Shown here: positions 10,599 to 20,779 of the stretch, piece after piece | Layout: each line of letters starts with the position of its first letter | Numbering within the stretch: the stretch's first letter is position 1 | Assembly: GCA_029448655.1 (NCBI GenBank) | Contig: JACCLO010000001.1 | Location: forward strand, 3,906,001 to 3,970,000 | Length of the DNA: 64,000 nucleotides | Source of the DNA: Wolfiporia cocos | Lineage: Eukaryota > Basidiomycota > Agaricomycetes > Polyporales > Phaeolaceae | Direction of reading: 5' to 3' | Notes under the pieces: model-generated | What the model saw: the letters and a program-made list of their open reading frames with translations, nothing else | Database searches by the model: none | What the model was told of the DNA's origin: nothing | Position numbers and translations under genes: made by a program

Positions 10599-13347
10599 AT
10601 GGCACCAGCACGCACCGCTAACCGTCGCGCTCAGCGCGAACAGGATGCACCGACGCACAATGCCCAGCATGATGCGCCGCCGGAGACCACCTCCAGCCTC
10701 TTTCTCGAGCCCATGATGGGCAATCCACTCAACATCTACGTCGAAAAGGACGTCCCGGACAGGGATAACATTGTTGAGCTGATCACGGTACGTCCTATGC
10801 CATTCGCTAGCGTGTCAATGGTCTCTTTAGGTGTGGGGAGCCGATGTGTTTGATCTTGAGGCGATGCCGTGTAATCTCTACGCGTAGGCTGTCGTGTTCA
10901 GTGTCGTCTGGACAACATTTGTCAAAGTTATTGATGACCTTGTGAACGCCACCTCTAACGCTCTACATCTCGTCCAGAGACACGGCGGAACGATTTCGCC
11001 TGGATACAGCGGTGTCCCATATATACTTGGTATGTATTATCCATGGTCGTATTTCACGTCAGAGAGTAAAATTCAACTCATCATCCGTCCGATATTGCCT
11101 GGCGCTTGTTGTTACTTATGCGCCTGCCGTGATTTGCAGTGGACCCTCACAAGGAGTCTGGTCAAAATCTTTATCGACAATATGCAGGCAAGAAAGGAAA
11201 AATTGTTCTCGACGCCAGATGGGTGTACGAGTGTGTAACTGCTGGAGCGCTGCAGACTTTCCAGAACAACTGGGCTGGATGCAAGGTGACTGGCAAGGAA
11301 CAGTAAGCGGATGAGGCTTGTACATTCAGGATACCATCCTACCATTGCCCACAGGATTATCCCTGCTACCCAACATGCTCCTATTGCTCCACCTCCACCT
11401 CCCCAAGCTGGACCCTCTAGTGCGCCACCGCCACCCATTATCCCAGTCGCAGACGACATAGCACATCAGTTGCCTCCCCCTCCCCCTCCTCCCCAAGTCT
11501 TGCAGCAACAGGCACAAGCAGTCCAACATGCTCAGCATACTATGCCCCCGCCTCCCATCTCCGCTGCTGCCACTGACCCCCTCGCGCCGCCTCAGCACGC
11601 GTACCCATACCATATTTATGGTGTCCCTGCAGACGTTGCGCGAGGTGCAATGCATCCGCCCACCGCCGCGCCTCCCCAGACATGGCAATCGACGAATGGC
11701 ATTGCTCCGCAGGCGACGCACATGCATCCCCCGCCCCCGCCACAGCCGCATATGATTGACCCGTACAGACAAGATCCAGGATGGGCCAGTGCGTACCCTC
11801 AGCCACCACCGCAGGCGCATCCCAGTGCAATGGTAGGAGCGCCGCCCCCCGAGTACGATTACAGGTATAGAGACGATCAACAGCGAGGTTGGGCTGACGC
11901 TACGTATTATCAACCACCCGTAAGAGCATCAAACCGAACTGCTTTCAGTTTGCGGCCTTACGTTTGGTTTCAGCCTCAATACGAACAGACATATGTCGAT
12001 CCGGATACATACATGGAAGAGGCGGAAGCCGGTCCCGCTGATTTGTCAACGGCAGCCGCGAATGCTGACAAGAGCAGAGGCCGCAAGCGTACCAGGCAGC
12101 CGGTACTATCGTCCAAAAGCTACTGTCTCATGATTCTAACTATTTGCAGCCAGCACCTCCGGCTTCCACGCTGGTCGTGAACCGTCGCAATCCTCCCGCG
12201 CGCTCGCCCACACCTCCGACTCGTGTCATCAAGAGCACGTACGGCGGCAATCTATTCACCTCCGACGATGTCTTGTATCTCAAAAGATACATCGACTACT
12301 GTCAGGAGCAAGGTCTAGTGCTCAGGTAACCAATTTTTCCTTTTCATTGGATGTGTCGCAGGTAGTGATGAATGCTGGTTATCAGTCTACGTGAGATATG
12401 CGAACGAATAGCAGTAAAGGTGCGTAGTATATGCATTTCGCCACTGAAATATTAATCGGGTTCTGCAGGCACCTCATCACACGTAAGTGGTATTAGATCA
12501 GTTCCAGATCACCCTCAGCGAACAGTCCGTAGATTTTATTCGTGGCGAAGATATTGCAACAAGCACCAGATACGGCTAGGAGGTTACGCCATGGATGTGT
12601 TGGATGGTGACGAGGATGTGGGCGGCGATGAGCAAGGCCAACATCCAGTACCAGGTGAAGCAGAAGCGCCAGTGCATGTAACCAATGCTGGGCCAGGCGC
12701 TATGGCAGCTGCACGGCGGGCAGCTGCCGCTGACATTCACCGCACGCGCTCGCCTACACCTCCGCGGGCCTTATTCCGGAGTACGACCGGCAAAGGAGTG
12801 GCATTTACAGAAGAAGACATCACATTCTTAGTGCGCTTCTTGGAGTATCGTAACAGAACGCAAGGCGGCAAGGTCGACATGGTGTTATTCTGGAAGGAGG
12901 TTGCGGCGAAGGTACTGTGATTTTCTTCTGCTGCCGTCAACGTTACTGACCTGTATGCCGCCAGGCTCCTCATCATTCTCGTGCATCATGGATGAAGTTC
13001 TACCGAAGGCACAAGCACGAACTGCACCATACGGATGCCGACGCTCCTCTGCCTGCGCCACCGGAGAAAAAGATGCGGTACAGTCGTGCTGACGACGTGC
13101 TTCTTGCGAAGTTCTTCTTCCGCAAGCCGGAGGGCACCTCAGACAGAGTGTTCCAAGAATTCGGCCGACTGGTCAGTATTTCCCACCGCGCTATGTTGAA
13201 CCTGTGCTGAAAAGGCTGTCTCACTAGAACCCTCACCATCCCTGGAAGGGCTGGCAAGAGCACCATCGAATTCACAAGGCAAAGATTGATCACCTCATAC
13301 AGCGGCTTGCGAACGGCGAGAATATTGATGAGGGACCGGAGGAGTAG
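10599..13347 (+). CDS. Rap1-like telomere protein: BRCT plus three Myb-like repeats
   Basis: Eleven exons join in frame to 675 residues: 10599-10787, 10978-11029, 11140-11302, 11355-11919, 11974-12102, 12150-12325, 12386-12419, 12469-12482, 12533-12911, 12965-13171, 13228-13347. The N-terminal 120 residues resemble the BRCT domain of human RAP1/TERF2IP (SLFLEPMMGNPLNIYV, HGGTISPGYSGVPYIL, DARWVYECVTAG). A long Pro/Gln/His-rich disordered linker follows. Then come three Rap1-Myb-like units: FTSDDVLYLKRYIDY..., FTEEDITFLVRFLEY... and YSRADDVLLAKFFF..., each ending with P-H-H, a Trp and a basic helix (SWRRYCNKHQ, SWMKFYRRHK, GWQEHHRIHK). Family role: shelterin-type telomere length and silencing control in the nucleus. 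No C-terminal RCT domain is visible; the chain ends 20 residues after repeat 3. A 14-nt exon encodes APHHT of repeat 1. Confidence 0.8.
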
Positions 13348-13519
13348 CTGCCGCTGAGCGATTGTGTTGCGTCATGTACCCGTAGCAGACGTTCTCACGC
13401 AAAAACATTGGCTGAGTGTCAGGAGTCTGCCACGTCTGGACCAACCGAGATCCAGATCGATATCTGCAGCACCCATCGCTGGGAGTGGCTACCGGGCGTC
13501 TATTCCTTCTGCAGTCGCA

Positions 13520-14966
13520 ATGCCAGTGGGTATCACGCAGCTCGAGTATCTCACGCGGGAACAGGTAGACCAGGTAAATTCAATGGGCGTGTTCGTACAT
13601 GACGACCAGTAACATTCGTTGGTAATCCAAGTTCCGTAGAGACGGGCGAGTAATGTAAACCGAATACAGCGGTTACGTGCATCTGATAACACCACCAGCT
13701 ACCTTCGCTTGCCTGCATTTCTCAATGCCGCGGACACAGAGGCGCTCTTGACGCGGTCCAAGCAACTTCTTGCAAACTTTAGCATTGAGGACCACCCTCG
13801 TGTATGTATCTCTTACCGCGCTTGTCGGCGACCGCTCACGCTGCAGAAGACCAAATTCACGACAGGCGACGACAACCATGTAGGTGACGATTACTTCTTG
13901 ACATCCGGGAATAAGATCAGGTACTTTCTTGAAGAGGATGCTGTCGGCTTAGACGGACAGCTGAACAGGCCCAAGGAGAGGGCAGTGAACAAGATCGGTC
14001 ATGGTATATGCGTTACCCCGGTCCTTGACGTTGTAATTTGCCTGATAAGAATACGCTAGGGCTACACGAGATTGATCCAGTCTTCCGTGCTATCACACTG
14101 GAGAACGACTCGATGAAAGCCGTTGTTCGCGACCTGCAATTTCATCATGACCCCGTGGGTAGGTGTCTACCGACCTTCTAGTCCGAAATGTATGGTCAAG
14201 AAACTATAATCTACGGTAGCGTTGCAATCGATGGTAATCTGCAAGCAGCCCGAGATTGGTGGCGAAGGTAGGTGATGTTCGCAGTACTATCGCCAAATTA
14301 GCACCAGTGCTGATACATTATAGTACCTGAACACAACGATTCGTACGTCAGCATCACCTAGACTTCGTCTCGAGGTTTCTGATACACATGTTTCTTCATC
14401 GAAAGGACATTCCTGGTTTGTGCCGTACCTGCATTTCGTACTGCGTGTGATTTTGCTGACACCTGCCGCTTAGTATACCAACCCGCCCTCCGCACTCGGC
14501 TTCTGGATCGCACTTGAAGATTGCACCCCAGAGAACGGCGCTCTCTCCTTCCTCCCAGGCTCGCACCTCATCACGCCCGTCACGAAGCGCTTTGTCCGCA
14601 AGGCCGGGGGCGGGACCGGCTTCGAGACCCTTATTTCCCCCGAGGAGGCGCCCCCAAAGCCCGAGGGCAAGTATCTCTTGGAGGCCTGTATGCCCGGTGA
14701 GCGGCGGTCTGCACATCAATTGTCGTGGAGATTCTAATAAACGAACATGTGCCGCAGGAGATATGGTCATCATTCACGGCAGCGTCCTGCACAAGTCGGA
14801 GCGGAACACAAGCAACCATACACGTTTCGCGTACACGTTCCACATGATCGAGTCGCCTCCGCATGCCGTATACGACGAGAAGAACTGGCTGCAGCCTACG
14901 CCGCAGACACCGTTCCCGCACATCCTCGACACGCCCAACGCCACAACCGTCCCGGCCGGTGCTTGA
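13520..14966 (+). CDS. Phytanoyl-CoA dioxygenase (PhyH) domain protein
   Basis: Nine exons (13520-13573, 13670-13801, 13847-14003, 14060-14158, 14220-14267, 14324-14342, 14406-14415, 14474-14696, 14758-14966) give 316 residues. It is a 2-oxoglutarate/Fe(II) oxygenase fold closest in wording to the PHYHD1 group. Visible metal ligands are H and D of EHNDS and the distal H of GSVLHKSE; the likely 2-oxoglutarate-binding Arg is in [11 protein letters not shown]. Conserved core phrases are [40 protein letters not shown] and GDMVIIHGS. Exon 6 is 19 nt and exon 7 only 10 nt; both are required to keep the H-x-D strand in frame. The start is the [11 protein letters not shown] codon; the N-terminus before YLRLP is the least certain part. 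It lies 172 bp after the Rap1-like gene on the same strand. Substrate unknown. Confidence 0.85.
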
Positions 14967-15142
14967 TCCGATGGAACGGGATACAGCTGGCGCTTCCAGC
15001 GATGCTCTCTATTGCACAGTTGACGTCATGATTTATTGAATAAATTCAAATACACACGATGTACCGATGTAAACCAATTTGTAATTCGAGCTTCGCGGAT
15101 GAATGATACATCATTAAATTGCGACATATGTACTTCTCGCGC

Positions 15143-17309
15143 CTATAGGACTTCAACTTTTGCCGCCTGCGCAATCTTTTCAGGCGTCAACGCTCCCAGC
15201 TCATCAATCAGAGCACCAAGGAACGTTCCGCTCCCTTTCACGTCCTCCCGCGCCGCAGCAAACTCCGACGCCACTGTCAGCGCGAGCACCCTACAATACA
15301 ACGAAGCAAAACATCAGCACGATATTCAGACAGAATGTAACGCCACGAATTGTTACAAACCCTCCGATCGCAGCGGTCAACATGTCTCCGTGTGCCAGCT
15401 CCCTGGCCGGCTCTCGGCTCTCGGCGACCAAGCTCGCGCCTGCGCAGAAGGATGCGACACACGTTCCGACGAGGCAACCCGAGCCAGTAATCTGCGCGAG
15501 GAGCGGATGGCCGTTGGACAGGCGGACGATGACTCTGCCGTCCGATATCCAGTCGGTAGCGCCAGTAAGAACAACCACGCAACCTGTAAATGATACGATA
15601 GGCAGGTGCGAGCGTTCTTGTGCAAAGGACGTACGCTCTCTTCTAGCGAGGTTGAGCACGAACGTTGCAGGGTCGGCGAATCCGGAGCCGACACTGTCTA
15701 CACCCTTGGACAAGACCTGACCACATGATTAACCCAGAACAGGCTCAGACAAGCTCCAAATGTATTGTTATACACACCTCGTCGGACTTTGCAAGCGTTG
15801 CAAGCTCACCGGCATTGCCCTTGATGACCGTCGCTTGGAAAGTATTGAGGAGTGCTAATGTCAACAATGCATGAGCCCAATGCCTCGCATAGAATAATGG
15901 ATTAGGCACCATACCATCTGCACACTCCTTCCTATACTGCGATGCGCCGACCCCAACAGGATCGATCACCACGGGATTGCGATTGAGATTCGCGTGCTTC
16001 CCTACCCGAGTGAACCATCAGGACCCGACACATGGCATCGATTATGAAGCCATACCAGCCTCGAGCATCCCGTCCAGAGCCTGAACCGTGCCCATATTTA
16101 TGAGCAGCGCGCCCTCGATCTTGGAGATGTCTGCCATCTCTTCGGGGGCATTAGCCATAATGGGTGATGCACCCAGTGCGAGTGTCGCATTTGCGCTCTG
16201 CGTCGTGACGACCGTGTTCGTGATCTAATGTCCCGGGATTTACAACTCGCACGCAGTACTCGATATTAATGGGGAAAGTATACCTGATGAATAAGAGGTG
16301 CGTGCGTCCTGATAGCGTTAAGCAGCTTTCCGACGCTCGCCTTGATGATCTCAGGAGTGTACAATTCCCTGAAGTTCACGCAGGTGCTGTGCGAGAGAGA
16401 GAAGCTGTTGAACCGCGTCGACTTGAATGCTTGAACGATGACAGCGAGGCGCTTCGCCGCATCGCGCGGCTGGGGGGACGCGACGATGTCGCTGACGACA
16501 GCAAGACCATCAAGTGTATGGCCTATCGTCGAGACGGCGCCATGCAAGCAATGTAGCGCGTTTGTAGACTTGACACCGCCTTCACGCGGTATAAATCAGT
16601 CTATATTTGTTGCATAGAGCCCGTACATCTCACCTATTGCAACAGACTTTACACCAGAAGTACCAAGCGGCGCAAGTAATTCTTTGAGTCCTCGCACACC
16701 AACCACTGGGCTGAGGTTTTTCTTGGTTTGTGTCGTCCACGCTGGGCCAATGCCGACATAGTCTGCGCCATCTCTCACGGCCTGTGCAACGTGCTCTGGC
16801 GTGTTGCACGTCACCCCAATGATTGCGGAAGCCGGAAGGAGTCGGCGGGCAACGGAGAAAGGCATATCGCTTTGCCCGATATGCACCCCATCCGCGCCGA
16901 TGGCGAGCGCAATGTCGATGCGGTCATTTATGAGGATGGGTACGTTGTATTTACGGCACACGACCTGCGACTCGCGTGCAATCTTTAGGAACTGTAGCGT
17001 GAACGCGTCAAGCCTTGCGCTAGTGTGCGCTCGAGCCAGAGCCGCTCACCTCGCCGGTGTCCGCAGTCTTCTCTCGGATCTGCACGACGGTCACACCACC
17101 CTGCAAGGACTAAGAGAGCATCAAAACCCCGGCCTCGATCCTTCATATACTGTAATACCTCCTCGAGAGACTCCAGATAGTCCTGTGATTCTGAGGTGTC
17201 ACTGTGCTGCAGCGTTGCATGTGAGAAGACGGACCTTGCCAGGCGGCAGAAGATCGCGGCCAGTGACGAGGTAGATGGAATAATCCACAGCTGGCTTTGC
17301 AGAGGCCAT
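15143..17309 (-). CDS. THI6: Bifunctional thiamine phosphate synthase / hydroxyethylthiazole kinase
   Basis: Joins the pyrimidine and thiazole halves of thiamine and phosphorylates the thiazole; cytosolic. The N-terminal half is ThiE-like: [29 protein letters not shown], then [30 protein letters not shown] and [19 protein letters not shown]. The C-terminal half is ThiM-like: [61 protein letters not shown] and ITGSGCLVG with the catalytic-site glycines and Cys. This matches the fused fungal enzyme, unlike the separate bacterial proteins. The start is the ATG of [11 protein letters not shown], which fits the yeast N-terminus; the first introns (GTCCGT..., GTATTA...) keep the ThiE strand in frame. 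Stop follows KVEVL. No TPP riboswitch was recognised in the introns or leader, though this was judged only by eye. Confidence 0.93.
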
Positions 17310-17599
17310 GTTGCAGCTGCAGTCGGTGTCGACCCGCGATATCTCCCACTACAATCTGGGCGCTTGCACAAAGTCGCCATGATCTCAGAGGGCGCCTACG
17401 CGTTGCGTCGATCTTGATCTCGATCTTGGTGCGTGACCTTCCCTTCTCCTTCTTCATGGGCATAGATCCCAATGCATCATCTTTAAATGTTTGCGCATTA
17501 TGCCACAGATGATTCCCTCTTCCAAGATAATTCCTTCTCGCATCAATTGGTCAGCCGAGTCGAAATTCCCACCGCGGCGGCATCCTCCACCATGAACAC
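17310..17599 (-). other. THI6 upstream region next to the transposon island
   Basis: This 290-bp stretch carries the promoter of THI6 and ends at the foldback element. No thiamine-type riboswitch or clear TATA box was seen. Confidence 0.4.
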
Positions 17600-17967
17600 C
17601 GGAATTCCCTAGTCCGGCGGATTCCGCCGGATTCCGCCGGATATGAAGAATGTCTTAAGTGTAGCGCTGGATGCTACTTAAGATGTATAATGTATATGCC
17701 TTAAGTACAGCAACGGATGCTACTTAAGATGCACATATATATGCCTTAAGCATAGGCTGGATACCACTTAAGGTATATAAGGGTATATGCCTTAAGCATA
17801 GCGCCGGACGCCACTTAAGATATAACAATGAAGCTCCAGCACTCGGAAGCACTGAAGTAGATGCTCGCCACACTACTCACATTTGCATTTGCATTATCCA
17901 AACTATATGCCCCATAGCTAGTCTTTCTTTGTGAGTAGATTTGTATACCACTGCAGTAGGCAAAGTA

Positions 17968-17975
17968 CAATGGTA
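17968..17975 (+). repeat. Left target site duplication of the hAT-like element
   Basis: CAATGGTA, identical to 19703-19710. In the opposite arm of the foldback the matching place reads as one uninterrupted copy (GTACAATGGCCAT on the complementary strand), which confirms the insertion point. Confidence 0.85.
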
Positions 17976-19702
17976 TAGTGTTGCCGAAGTTCGGTTCAGT
18001 TCAGGTTCAGGGGGGTCTGGGGCTGAACCTAGAACTGAACCGACTGCAGGGAGCCTGAACCTGAACCTGAACCTGGACTGAACCTGCTGAACTGGTTCAG
18101 CAGGTTCGGTTCATGGTTCGAACTAGGTTCGAACCACTAAATGACTTGCTTTTCTAGTATGTAAAAATAATATTGAGTCCACTGGAGTAACCAATGTGCT
18201 GCAATATAAATGTGCCATAGACATTAGAACCATGTAAGAACACCGAGATGCGACCAAACACGCATCAAAATGACGCAGAATGCACCACGGAAAGCCAGCT
18301 GGTAGGCAGAATGCCTATCCGAGGCGGTTTAGCCACAGCTCTACCGATCGTGATCGACCTCAATCGTGCTCGCACAGCACAGTGAACCTTCGCTGGCTTG
18401 CGCACAATCTGAAACATCGAAAAAGCCCCACGGACACTCTCTGGCTGCTCATCTAGTCAAAGACAGGTACTATCCGACATTTCTCTAGGCTCTCTAGCAT
18501 AGACAGGTCTGTCCCAACCTCGACTGCTTTCCTATAGCTTTTTCCATGTCTTCTCTCTCTAACCTCTACGCACCACCGATCTACGGTCTATCGGTCTCGT
18601 AAAATAATTATCTTGTATTACAGGACAATCCTCGCTGTTTCCAGGGTTCGTCTCTGACTTGTCTAGCTTGTAGGGTGCATACTCAAATTTTAGGGCACTC
18701 AAAATGTTGTAGAAAACCTTATGGCTCTCTATGTATTTAGGCGACGTGCAGATACGAGAAAATACATTTATTACTGCCAAGACGAAGTTAGACGAAGAGC
18801 TGTGCTCGAGGTGTTCGCTCAGGACTTAGGGAATCAGTTACCAATGTTTTAATTCGATTTCTATCATTCCTGATCCATTCAACGTGCCGCCGCCATTTGG
18901 ATCGCTACAAGCTGCGTGTCTACTAGGTATATTGCTTGCCATCGACCCCTCAAACACCTCACCTATCCTGGCACATCCTGACCTGCCCGGGAACCCGAGA
19001 GAAATATTTTTCTGACAACACCAGTCTTCAAGTTCTGCAGTGCCTCTATTTGGTGTCTATTGAGCTGCTACATTCCAAAGTGGCTCTTAGTCTTCTTTAC
19101 AGTGGTAAAACATAGCTTTGATGCACAATAATCACTCAAGGCAGCAAATTTGAGCAGTTCAGTAATCAGAATCCATGAGCAGAATGAGTGTGAATTAGCC
19201 TGAGGCAAAGCTCAATAACAAACCTTATTAGACAGCTCTGTATATAACCTAGGTTCATGGATATGAAGTGAAACATTGTGAACTACATTTTTTACTTCAT
19301 CTGACAGCAGTGAATGTAGCCCAGTGCCAAAGAAAGCACAGTACTTCCAGCATGGGGTTGAGCTCTCACCATATTGGGAGACTGGAGTATATGAGTGCTG
19401 ATGCTTGCCATGGTGAAGCCAGTTATCCATAGCTTACTGCAACAATACTATAGCAAAGATGGCAAGAATATGATTGTGATTTATGCTTATCCACCAGCAG
19501 TTGCCAAGAATATGTTAATGCTAAGTGGTTCAAGGTTCAGTCCGGTTCGAACCTGGTTCAAGGGTACCCATGGCCCCCCTGAACCAAGAACCGAACCCTG
19601 ACATCCTACCCTGAACCGGACCTGGACTGAACTTGAACCTAGGTTTGGTTCTGGCGGTTCAGGTTCTGAACCTTGGTTCTGTACTGAACTTCGGCAACAC
19701 TA
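17976..19702. mobile_element. Non-autonomous hAT-superfamily-like DNA transposon
   Basis: Bounded by perfect 17-bp terminal inverted repeats, TAGTGTTGCCGAAGTTC, and by an exact 8-bp direct duplication, CAATGGTA, at 17968-17975 and 19703-19710. An 8-bp target duplication and a TAGTGTTG start are hallmarks of the hAT group. About 150-180 bp inside each end are dense GGTTCA/TGAACC motifs in both orientations, the kind of subterminal repeats hAT transposases bind. The 1.7-kb body has only short open frames (for example 18559-18780 and 19212-19430, minus) with no recognised transposase motif, so it is probably mobilised in trans or is a relic. It sits in the left arm of the foldback element and is therefore younger. 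Confidence 0.85.
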
Positions 19703-19710
19703 CAATGGTA
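19703..19710 (+). repeat. Right target site duplication of the hAT-like element
   Basis: CAATGGTA directly after the right terminal inverted repeat; identical to the left copy. Confidence 0.85.
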
Positions 19711-20445
19711 GTCATACAATATAAATTCATAAACCAACAACATAATGTTTGTAATGGCCTACAGGGACTTAGAAATGATTTTATCATTGCAAAGGTGCAG
19801 CTTTACTTGGAGTGCCAACTGAGAAACTAAAGATAAATCAGTGAAGGCTACAGTTATACCACTTCAGCACTTCAGCACTTGCACTATACTTAAGATGTGT
19901 GCTGTTGGCTGCTTAAGTGGTATAACTGTAGCCTTCAATTTATCTTCAGTTTCTCAGTTTCTCACTCCAAGCAAAGCTGGACCCTTGCAATGACATAATC
20001 ATTTCTAAATTGTTGTGGGCCATTACAAACATTGTATTGTCCAGTATGTAGGATTATATGGGATCACATGGCTTATATAATGGCCATTGTACTTTGCCTA
20101 TTGTGGCAGCATATAGATTCATTTTAAAGAACTACCAGCCATGGGGCACATGGTCTGAATAATGCAAATGCAAATGCAAGCAGTGTGGCAGGCATCTACT
20201 TCAGTACTTTAGCGCCGGAGCTTAATTATTATATCTTAAGTTTCATCTGGTGCTGTGCTTAAGGCATATACCCTTAAGTGGTGTCCAGCCTACACTTAAG
20301 TCATATATCATGTACACCTTAAGTAGCATCCATTGCTATTCTTAAGGCATATATACTATACATCTTAAGTAGCATCCAGTGCTACACGTAAGACATATAT
20401 CTATATCTTCATGTCCGGCGGAATCCGGCGGACCAGGGAATTCCG

Positions 20446-20779
20446 ACGGTCTCATCAACACCGGCTATCCCTCCGACACCGCCGAATCCAGCACCGCCCG
20501 AGAGCGACACCTCTGGACAATGCAGCAACATGGTGGGCCAAAGTTAAACAAGTCGGCCATTCCCTCCGTGTCTGAAATACAATAATGATACAATACAATT
20601 GCATCTCATAGCTCATAGACTGATAAATCAATTTAGGAGCATCAAGGAACTTGGCTTACGACTTTGTACGGCAAACCGGTCGTCAATAATATGAATGCTT
20701 CCCTAGCAATGTCTGCCAGACAGTACCGCGGCGCGCGAAGCACTATACCTCCAGCACCTCGAGGTCTCGCACCCAAACC
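20446..20779. other. Spacer between the transposon island and the DUF1399 gene
   Basis: Probably 3' flank of the minus-strand DUF1399 gene plus transposon border. No gene or repeat supported. Confidence 0.4.

Larger units (their letters stand above)
17600..20445. mobile_element. Palindromic foldback element (MITE-like) interrupted by a hAT-like insertion
   Basis: The two ends are inverted copies: CGGAATTCCCTAGTCC at the left and, read on the other strand, CGGAATTCCCTGGTCC at the right, each followed by GGATTCCGCCGGA. The arms stay similar all the way to a centre near 19890, so without the inner insertion (17976-19702 plus one target copy) the element would be about 1.1 kb, almost wholly palindromic. 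Each arm holds four diverged copies of a roughly 50-bp unit bounded by CTTAAG, with shared text such as GGATGCTACTTAAG and ATGCCTTAAG. It is AT-rich against GC-rich surroundings and has no coding capacity. A clear target duplication was not found, although CATGAACACCGG (17591) and CATCAACACCGG (20453) flank it. Confidence 0.8.

Noticed and set aside
12482..12540. Apparent frameshift in the first Myb-like repeat
   Set aside because: Using the acceptor at 12531-12532 (CGTAG) restores the frame and aligns the repeat with the other two. No disruption is needed.
18100..18140. GGTTCGAA text like a tRNA T-loop (also near 19540)
   Set aside because: It belongs to the GGTTCA subterminal arrays of the hAT-like element. 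No acceptor stem or anticodon arm can be drawn.
17591..20464. CATGAACACCGG / CATCAACACCGG as target duplication of the foldback element
   Set aside because: One mismatch and an 8-nt offset from the right end make this uncertain; kept only as a remark.
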